DNA from: Candidatus Saccharimonadota bacterium
GTDB lineage: Bacteria > Patescibacteriota > Saccharimonadia > Saccharimonadales > Saccharimonadaceae
Direction of reading: 5' to 3'
Assembly (NCBI GenBank): GCA_028286285.1
Contig: JAQBRV010000001.1
Coordinates: 163,156-227,155 of the forward strand
DNA: 64,000 nucleotides
Under the pieces are notes generated by a model. That model was given only the letters and a program-made list of their open reading frames with translations. It was not told where the DNA came from and did no database searches. Shown piece after piece: positions 58,883 to 64,000 of this stretch; position 1 is the first letter of the stretch, and each line of letters begins with the position of its first letter. A program made the translations under genes and the position numbers.

Positions 58883-59029
58883 ATGGACATCCAAGCAGCT
58901 GGCGTTGAGTCAGTCACCCTTACTGATATCTTGAGTTTGGCCACCTGGCAGCGTGAGCGCAGCAGTGAAGAGCTCCAAGATTTTATCAACACTCGTCACG
59001 ACGCACTTGCCAACGTTGACATTGAGTAG
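58883..59029 (+). CDS. 48-residue acidic small protein
   Basis: The frame runs from ATG 58883 to TAG 59027-59029. It reads as a small helical protein: MDIQAAGVESVTLTDILSL, then ATWQRERSSEELQDFINTR and a short end. The composition is acidic and amphipathic. The AAGAAAG 11-17 bases upstream is a weak ribosome site. It is preceded by a promoter-like sequence and followed by a tRNA. No family is recognised. Confidence 0.5.
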   Translation: MDIQAAGVESVTLTDILSLATWQRERSSEELQDFINTRHDALANVDIE

Positions 59030-59103
59030 TACCACTGGAAATAGGCTGTCTATTTTGCTACAATTATCCCTAGTGCCAAAAGAAATGTATTGGCACAAAT
59101 TGT

Positions 59104-59180
59104 GGCAGCGTAGCTCAGTTGGTTAGAGCGCGAGACTCATAAGCTCGAGGTCACAGGATCATTCCCTGTCGCTGCTACCA
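59104..59180 (+). tRNA. tRNA with CAT anticodon (elongator Met or Ile2), unusual arms
   Basis: Acceptor GGCAGCG/CGCTGCT (G1-T72 wobble), discriminator A, encoded CCA, D stem GCTC/GAGC, anticodon loop CTCATAA. Stem CGAGA/GCTCG has an A31-G39 mismatch next to the loop. The T stem ACAGG/CCTGT is intact, but the T loop reads ATCATTC: A54 and T58 are swapped compared with the T54-A58 of almost all tRNAs. Confidence 0.92.
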
Positions 59181-59188
59181 CAAAAAGT

Positions 59189-59217
59189 CGACCACCCCAC
59201 ACGGTGGCCGTTTTTTT
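59189..59217. terminator. Terminator after tRNA, likely bidirectional
   Basis: CCACC and GGTGG around CCACAC with flanking pairs, followed by seven T on the plus strand; CTTTTTG lies on the minus side, where the AAG gene ends. Confidence 0.75.
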
Positions 59218-59788
59218 ATTCTCTTGAAACATACGGATTGTCTTTAATGTAAAACCGCCAGGGGATATCAGATCCTTTCGAAAGACCGATACGGGTAGTT
59301 TGAATAATGGATTCATGGGAGGCAAGTGAGCCGGGGGTTAATATGAGAGGTGACAAGGATATATCGTGGCCATTGAGCGCACGGTCGATCGATAGCGCTT
59401 GGCAGGTTTTAGCCGGGCCGTTCGTCAGTTCAACGCCCGATTTCTCACCACGCAATTGTTGCATGTCGACTTCCCCACTGAGTGGCTGGACTGCTCGGAT
59501 GAGTACGGCTGCGCCGTGACCTTTTGGTCCAGTGACGATATTGCAGCAATAGTGCATGCCGTAGGTAAAGTAAACATAGAGATGCCCGGGCTCGCCGAAC
59601 ATGACAGTGGTGCGCGGCGTCTGACCATTATAACTATGGCTGGCAATGTCGGTTTGGTCGTAGGCCTCGGTCTCAACGATTCGGACACGAAGTAGTGTGT
59701 CGCCGATCGTCCGCTCAAGCACACATCCGAGTAACTGTGGAGCAGCATCCACGGCAGCACCCGAGAGAAAGTCTAACTCACGACTCAT
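59216..59788 (-). CDS. mpg: DNA-3-methyladenine glycosylase, AAG/MPG type
   Basis: 190 residues. VRIVETEAYDQTDIASHSYNG is the AAG signature with the catalytic glutamate (VETEAY; quoted span ends before N-G), followed by GHLYVYFTYGMHYCCNIV and ELTNGPAKTCQAL. It removes alkylated purines and hypoxanthine and is unrelated to AlkA (38652), so two independent alkyl-base glycosylases are present. The ORF is open upstream, but the family start fits ATG 59788, which overlaps the upstream membrane gene by 11 bp. Confidence 0.92.
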   Translation of the reverse strand: MSRELDFLSGAAVDAAPQLLGCVLERTIGDTLLRVRIVETEAYDQTDIASHSYNGQTPRTTVMFGEPGHLYVYFTYGMHYCCNIVTGPKGHGAAVLIRAVQPLSGEVDMQQLRGEKSGVELTNGPAKTCQALSIDRALNGHDISLSPLILTPGSLASHESIIQTTRIGLSKGSDIPWRFYIKDNPYVSRE

Positions 59789-60833
59789 GTGGCGCGGGGT
59801 GAGGGGCATTAATGGAAGGATTTGGTGGTAGTTCAATAGCCGGGCGACGTTTCTTGATGATGGAGAGGGCAATCCAGCTGCCTGTACTAATAACCAGTGT
59901 AATGCCGGCAATGAGCAGGAGAGTCCAAGCTATGCCGGTGATCATCTGCGTGATGAAGTGCGCAATAAATGGAGCAAGTGGGTTTGATTGACCGAGGAGT
60001 TGCTCGATCGGGAGAGCTCCGCTACGATCGAGTAGAAGCACGACACCGGCGATGACGACGGCCAAAATCATGTTTGAAAACACACCGCGCGATAATTTGA
60101 TGAAGAACTGCAGCCTAGTGCCGCGAAGGCTGAGTAGCGCGCCGCCGAGTGCAGCAACACAAAAGAGTACAGGTAGCAGGTAGAGAAGAAAAGCGACGGC
60201 AGAGCGGAGCCTTGGCAGCTCTGAAAGACTGGTGGTATCTTGTTGTTGAGAAGCAGCGGCAAACATCGTTTGGGTAATGGGGGCTTTTAAGAAGTCAGAT
60301 TGGCCGATTGAGTCGGTGACGATTTGTCGGGTGAAATCAGCAGGTGGGATAGGGGCGGGGCGGCATAAACTTTGAGCCACGACGCCACATGGAGGCAACG
60401 CGGCAACGCGTGGTTCGACTTCTTTGATCAGCTCGGCGATGAAGGTGTCTCGTTTTGAATCGACTGGAACAGAAAAGGCAAATGTTGCTCGCTTCCCTTC
60501 CATCCAGTCGTAACTGTTGTCGATAACGCTCTCAAAACCACTCTGGATGAAGTCGGTCGTGAAGGTTCGTTGCAGCGCGGCCTTAACGGCTTCATTGGAA
60601 ACAAGTTCTTGACTCGTAGCGGCCACGGTGGGTATGTCAACCTGAGTTGATTCAGCCGGAAACAGCGCCGAGATAAGACTACTATCGTAAAGGCCGCTCG
60701 CTTTGAGCCATTGTTTCACATCAGTGCGATCAAGCAAGGTCGTTTGCAGAACGAGCAGCGAGACGGTGCCTGAAACTGCCAGGACGCAGACAAGGCGGGC
60801 AAGCCAGATCAGTATAGTTCGAAAGAAGTTCAT
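59778..60833 (-). CDS. Membrane protein with large outer domain, unknown
   Basis: 351 residues: a span at about 5-27, an outer region of about 170 residues with a cysteine pair (PCGVVAQSLCRP), then three spans (about 205-345) and a short P-rich end. The architecture resembles bacterial membrane proteins with DUF-type outer domains seen in Actinobacteria, without a name I can assign. A TACAAT lies seven bases before the ATG. Confidence 0.65.
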   Translation of the reverse strand: MNFFRTILIWLARLVCVLAVSGTVSLLVLQTTLLDRTDVKQWLKASGLYDSSLISALFPAESTQVDIPTVAATSQELVSNEAVKAALQRTFTTDFIQSGFESVIDNSYDWMEGKRATFAFSVPVDSKRDTFIAELIKEVEPRVAALPPCGVVAQSLCRPAPIPPADFTRQIVTDSIGQSDFLKAPITQTMFAAASQQQDTTSLSELPRLRSAVAFLLYLLPVLFCVAALGGALLSLRGTRLQFFIKLSRGVFSNMILAVVIAGVVLLLDRSGALPIEQLLGQSNPLAPFIAHFITQMITGIAWTLLLIAGITLVISTGSWIALSIIKKRRPAIELPPNPSINAPHPAPHES

Positions 60834-60840
60834 AGTGCTT

Positions 60841-60846
60841 ATTGTA
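60841..60846 (-). promoter_or_regulatory. Leaderless-type -10 box
   Basis: TACAAT on the minus strand, seven bases before ATG 60833. Confidence 0.5.
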
Positions 60847-60931
60847 ACTCTTTTTCTCCGCACTAGTGAGAAAGTCTATATTCCGCTTAGAAAATACTTA
60901 TGGTATAGTTAAAAAAACCTAGGAGATAGCT

Positions 60932-62005
60932 ATGGATCGCGAAGACTCACCAGTATATGAAGATGAAAATACGGATTTGGCTTCGCCGGACATAGCGCCA
61001 GATACACAACCTGCCACTACCCCACTCGCTCCCGTGCAGCCAGCTCCGACTGAAGCGAATAGCGAACGATCATCACCGGGTGTCATTGTCCTGCAGTGGT
61101 TGACGTATGCATTTTGGGGATGGTTGATCATTGCCTTGATCTGGCTGATGGGCGTTGTTACGGTTGGTGCCATCGCCGATGCTGATGTCAGTGACATAAT
61201 CCCGTATGCGATCGCTGCGACGCTTGTATTGCTACCAATCGCTTTCGTGACAGACCTGTTCTATCGACGCTATGAACCAGCCAAGAAAACAGGCGCAGCG
61301 ACGGTTATTATGGTGATCCATGTGGTTATCTTTGCACTGCTCGGTATTGGAGCATTGATCACGACAGTCTTTACGGTACTCAGTATGTTTATTGGAACGG
61401 GTAGTGATACAGAGGAGCAAACAGCCGCCGTTATTACAGAGCTATTCGCCGCCGCACTATATGTTGCAGTCTTTCTGCGGACTCTCAATCCATTTAAGAC
61501 TAAAAAATTTGCTCGTATCTACGGCTTCGCGATGCTCGGGGTTACGGTGATTGCTCTGGTGCTTGGCGTGGTTGGCCCAATGCTCAAGGCGGTTTCGGAG
61601 CGCGATGATCGTCGTATCGAGACGAATCTCCCACTTGTCCAGTCGAGTATCAGTACATACGTGGACGATAATAAGAAGTTGCCTGACACCCTGAAGGACA
61701 TTACCTACAGAGATAATGAGGCTCGCTCACTGATTGATGACGGGCTTGTCCGCTATGAGAAGGTGTCAACTCCAACTCAGAAATCTGACCAGATAAAAAG
61801 CCTGCTAAATGACTCAACCGAGTATCGCTACAAACTGTGCGTTACGTACAAAGGCAGCTCCAACGAAAGCGACTATGACTATTCCTACCGTGGTGCCAGC
61901 TATTCTAATGAATACGACAGCTACTTGTCGGTCTATAGCCACCCAGCTGGCGAGGTCTGCTATAAACTATCGGCCTCTGCCTACAACCTCACTATTACTG
62001 ACTAA
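60932..62005 (+). CDS. Membrane protein with tyrosine-rich outer domain, unknown
   Basis: 357 residues: a low-complexity acidic and P/A-rich N-terminus (about 1-50), five membrane spans (about 52-215) and an outer C-terminal domain of about 140 residues. Its S/D/Y-rich part (NESDYDYSYRGASYSN) and two cysteines (LCVTY, EVCYK) suggest an exposed disulfide-bonded domain; the TNLPLVQSSISTYVDDNKKLP start is like the N-part of pilin-type heads. A TATAGT box and AGGAGA lie before the ATG. No function claimed. Confidence 0.6.
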   Translation: MDREDSPVYEDENTDLASPDIAPDTQPATTPLAPVQPAPTEANSERSSPGVIVLQWLTYAFWGWLIIALIWLMGVVTVGAIADADVSDIIPYAIAATLVLLPIAFVTDLFYRRYEPAKKTGAATVIMVIHVVIFALLGIGALITTVFTVLSMFIGTGSDTEEQTAAVITELFAAALYVAVFLRTLNPFKTKKFARIYGFAMLGVTVIALVLGVVGPMLKAVSERDDRRIETNLPLVQSSISTYVDDNKKLPDTLKDITYRDNEARSLIDDGLVRYEKVSTPTQKSDQIKSLLNDSTEYRYKLCVTYKGSSNESDYDYSYRGASYSNEYDSYLSVYSHPAGEVCYKLSASAYNLTITD

Positions 62006-62179
62006 GTGGTATAATAAGAGTATATCCTTGCGACACACACTAGCGACTTGATCGTAAAGCGTCCCTCCAGTGGAATATCATTCATCGTCTTCGGATTCCT
62101 AAGCTAACGAAACGGGCTAAGAAAACGGGCGATACAATCTAATAATCGTTTCTCTAAATAAATTTTGGAGACTCTTAGA

Positions 62180-62446
62180 ATGAATGATGAAATCTTATTA
62201 AACGAACGAGTGCAGGTAATCGCCGTCTTTGGCGAAGGGCTCAATCCGTGTCGACCATTAAAGTTTCGCCGACCAAACGGGCGGGAAGTTGAGATTACCG
62301 AAATCGGCCTACGGCACCCCAGTACAAAAGGTAAGCGCACGGTTCATATGTTTGATGTGACAGACGGCGGGGCGGATTACCGGCTGGAATTTGATAGTGA
62401 ACGACTCACCTGGCACCTGACGATGGAGGCGGACCACTATGAATAA
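62180..62446 (+). CDS. DUF6504-like small protein of a DinB module
   Basis: 88 residues. The pattern P-L-K-F-x-R-x-x-G-R-E-V-E-I and a C-terminal W-H-L-T-M-E-A-D-H resembles DUF6504 proteins (PxxFxWRGRxYxV ... WxLxxxYD) encoded beside Y-family polymerases or ImuB/DnaE2 in Actinobacteria. The resemblance is by eye only. ATG 62180 is preferred to a TTG at 62165. It overlaps the next gene by 8 bp, and that one overlaps dinB by 8 bp, so all three are translationally coupled. Confidence 0.6.
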   Translation: MNDEILLNERVQVIAVFGEGLNPCRPLKFRRPNGREVEITEIGLRHPSTKGKRTVHMFDVTDGGADYRLEFDSERLTWHLTMEADHYE

Positions 62447-62606
62447 CATTTGTCCTGTCATGTTCGCCTCTTCGCTCACTGCCCTTGCTAAACGGCTTCG
62501 CGCCGCGCCCGATGTCGAGTCCCGACGTCGGATCGGGCTCGGGCTGCAGATGTTTGTCAATGCCAGTAAGCGAGCGGCTCGACTGAGGACGACTCGTAAT
62601 GCGTAA
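62439..62606 (+). CDS. 55-residue basic protein between DUF6504-like gene and dinB
   Basis: 55 residues from ATG 62439: MNNICPVMFASSLTALAKRL, then RAAPDVESRRRIGLGLQMFV and an arginine-rich end. It is strongly basic and helical. It overlaps both neighbours by 8 bp. Such a short, positively charged protein could bind DNA or the polymerase. No family recognised. Confidence 0.55.
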   Translation: MNNICPVMFASSLTALAKRLRAAPDVESRRRIGLGLQMFVNASKRAARLRTTRNA

Positions 62607-63831
62607 TACATACAATGATGGGCGGCCGCTGATCATGCATATCGATCTCAACTCGTGTTTTGCGACGGTCGAGCAACAGGCTCGGCCGATGCTGCGCGGC
62701 CGGCCAGTTGCGATCGTTAATCGCCGCACCGAACACACCATGATTGTGACGGCCAGCTACGAAGCCAAGGCGCTCGGCGTGGGGTTGGGTATGAGTGTCA
62801 AAGAAGCCCGTCGATTGGTGCCAGAGTTGGTGGCGCTGGAAAGTGATCCGGCGAAATACCGCTACGTTTATCATAAGATGATGGATATCATGCGGTCGTA
62901 TTCGGCGCACGTCACGATGAAAAGCATCGATGAGGGGGTGATCGATTTTCACCAGACGAGTCAGGATGTTCGTGATCGTCCACTCGAAGATATTGGTAGG
63001 GAAATTAAGCAGCGCCTACGGGACGAGATTGGCGTCGCCATGCGCTGCAATGTGGGGATTGCGACCAATCGATTCTTGGCAAAAACGGCTGCAAGTCTCC
63101 ACAAGCCAGACGGGCTGGACGTGATGACGCACGACAACCTGCGTGATGTTATGAGCACGCTGGAGCTCAGAGACCTGACCGGAATCGCCAAACACAACGA
63201 AGCGCGGCTCAATTCGGTCGGCATCTATACCCCGCTGGAATTTTTAGACGCCGATGTCAGTACACTACAAGATGTGGTGTTTAAAAGTATCGTCGGTGAA
63301 CAGTGGCACCAGCGCCTGCGCGGCTGGGAAGTCGATGATCGGCCGCATCCTTTGAAGACGGCTGGGCGGCAATACGTGCTGGAGTCAAAAATACTTTCAC
63401 GAGAGGAAATACTGCAGCGCCTCCATAACCTATGTGAATCGGTCGGTGCCAAAGTTCGCTCGCAGGGCAAGGTAGCGCGCGGGGTATTTGTCTATGCCAA
63501 GTCGCGCGACCGTCGCTACTGGCACGCCCGGCGTATGGCTTCGGCACCATTCTTCAGCGATCAAGCGATTTACGCCCAAGCCTGTCAGCTGTTTGAAAAG
63601 GCGCCTCAGGCGATTAAAGAAATTGGAGTGACCTGCTATGAACTGAGCGACGACAGTGATGATCAGCTCAGTCTATTTGGTGACCAGCTGGCTCAAGAAA
63701 AACACACGGCATCGACCATTGACGAGATTAATAGCCGTTACGGCGACCGGACGATCCATTCAGCCGACACATTGGGAACAGGTATTTACGTCAAGCAGAA
63801 GATACCGTTTGGCAGCACGCGCTATCTCTAG
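62599..63831 (+). CDS. dinB: Y-family DNA polymerase IV
   Basis: 410 residues. D16 in MHIDLNSCF, with F21 as steric gate, and the SIDEG motif with D111 and E112 give the three catalytic acidic residues. NVGIATNRFLAKTAAS is the palm/finger signature of the family, the helix-hairpin-helix lies near residues 170-200, and the little-finger domain follows. It copies damaged DNA with low fidelity. The third motif residue is G instead of the usual A (SIDEA). The LexA-like repressor at 20175 could regulate it, but no LexA-type box was found upstream. Confidence 0.93.
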   Translation: MRNTYNDGRPLIMHIDLNSCFATVEQQARPMLRGRPVAIVNRRTEHTMIVTASYEAKALGVGLGMSVKEARRLVPELVALESDPAKYRYVYHKMMDIMRSYSAHVTMKSIDEGVIDFHQTSQDVRDRPLEDIGREIKQRLRDEIGVAMRCNVGIATNRFLAKTAASLHKPDGLDVMTHDNLRDVMSTLELRDLTGIAKHNEARLNSVGIYTPLEFLDADVSTLQDVVFKSIVGEQWHQRLRGWEVDDRPHPLKTAGRQYVLESKILSREEILQRLHNLCESVGAKVRSQGKVARGVFVYAKSRDRRYWHARRMASAPFFSDQAIYAQACQLFEKAPQAIKEIGVTCYELSDDSDDQLSLFGDQLAQEKHTASTIDEINSRYGDRTIHSADTLGTGIYVKQKIPFGSTRYL

Positions 63832-63837
63832 TCATGT

Positions 63838-63843
63838 TACAAT
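63838..63843 (+). promoter_or_regulatory. Leaderless-type -10 box of the second pilin gene
   Basis: TACAAT six bases before ATG 63850. Confidence 0.55.
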
Positions 63844-63849
63844 AACCTT

Positions 63850-64000
63850 ATGCTTAAACAGCGCGGTTTCACCATCGTCGAACTCCTGATTGTGATCGTG
63901 GTGATTGGGATCTTGGCCGCGATTACGATCGTCGCCTACAACGGTATTCAAAACAGAGCCAGAGTCAGTAGCGTCAATTCAGCCCTGACCCAGGTGGTAA
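63850..64000 (+). CDS. Type IV pilin-like protein, C-terminus beyond window
   Basis: The first 50 codons are in the window. KQRGFTIVELLIVIVVIGIL has the prepilin cleavage site (G/F) and Glu5, then an N-terminal helix AAITIVAYNGIQNRARVSS almost identical in pattern to the pilin at 22667. It is probably another major or minor pilin. The gene is cut by the window end, so its globular head is unseen. Confidence 0.93.
   Translation, partial: MLKQRGFTIVELLIVIVVIGILAAITIVAYNGIQNRARVSSVNSALTQVV

Noticed and set aside
59399..59695. 98-codon plus-strand frame opposite the AAG gene
   Set aside because: Antisense shadow of a well-supported glycosylase gene.
62050..62180. LexA-type box upstream of the DinB module
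   Set aside because: Only repeats of AAACGGGC and a weak CGAT/ATCG pair are present; neither matches a clear LexA palindrome.

Overview
The window looks like a chromosomal segment of a Candidatus Saccharibacteria (TM7, Patescibacteria/CPR) genome or a close relative. The grounds are gene content and style: single type IV pilin genes, an archaeal-type AspRS, a LexA-like repressor without its peptidase domain, many lineage-type small membrane proteins, very tight gene packing, and many -10 boxes placed so that transcription would begin at or within a few bases of the start codon. TGA is used as a stop (for example glmS), so the code is the standard one. Taxonomy is inferred; no rRNA gene is present.

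Region 1 (1-20200) is a surface-glycan locus. It holds two membrane GT-C-like proteins, two GT2 enzymes, two GT4 enzymes, a phosphoglycosyl transferase that starts lipid-linked glycans, an O-antigen polymerase/ligase-like protein, and a flippase-like membrane protein. Precursor genes supply GDP-mannose (manC and a HAD phosphomannomutase), GlcN-6-P (glmS) and UDP-glucuronate (ugd). A large secreted protein with a lysozyme-like N-terminus and three repeats lies in the same block, as does an AlbA_2 regulator-like gene with a 12-bp repeat.

Region 2 (20175-25143) carries a truncated LexA-like repressor, a secreted serine beta-lactamase-fold protein, tRNA-Asn followed by copies of its own 3' half around hairpins, a type IV pilin and small metabolic or unknown genes. 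Region 3 (25375-30590) is an AT-richer three-gene operon: nucleotide-sugar dehydrogenase, hyaluronan-synthase-like GT2, and a NodB deacetylase fused to a PL14-like lyase domain. It reads as a compact synthase-dependent uronic-acid polysaccharide system and is the best candidate for an undescribed system here.

Region 4 (30914-47272) is housekeeping and stress functions: AbrB-like regulator with a 9-bp periodic operator, DHA2 exporter, CorA, DsbA-like protein, CBS protein, non-discriminating AspRS, a divergent repair cluster (MsrA, MBL hydrolase, AlkA versus a MutY-like protein without Fe-S cysteines), MscS, TrmB, a CYTH-uridine kinase fusion, a Nudix regulator, MazG and MurC. Region 5 (47300-64000) holds a tail-fibre-like protein, an MFS protein, an ABC exporter preceded by a strongly structured leader, three CAU tRNAs with unusual stems, DivIC, a cysteine-less class-I flavoprotein, a stand-alone ATP-cone protein, AAG-type glycosylase, several Saccharibacteria-style membrane proteins, a DinB module and the start of a second pilin gene.
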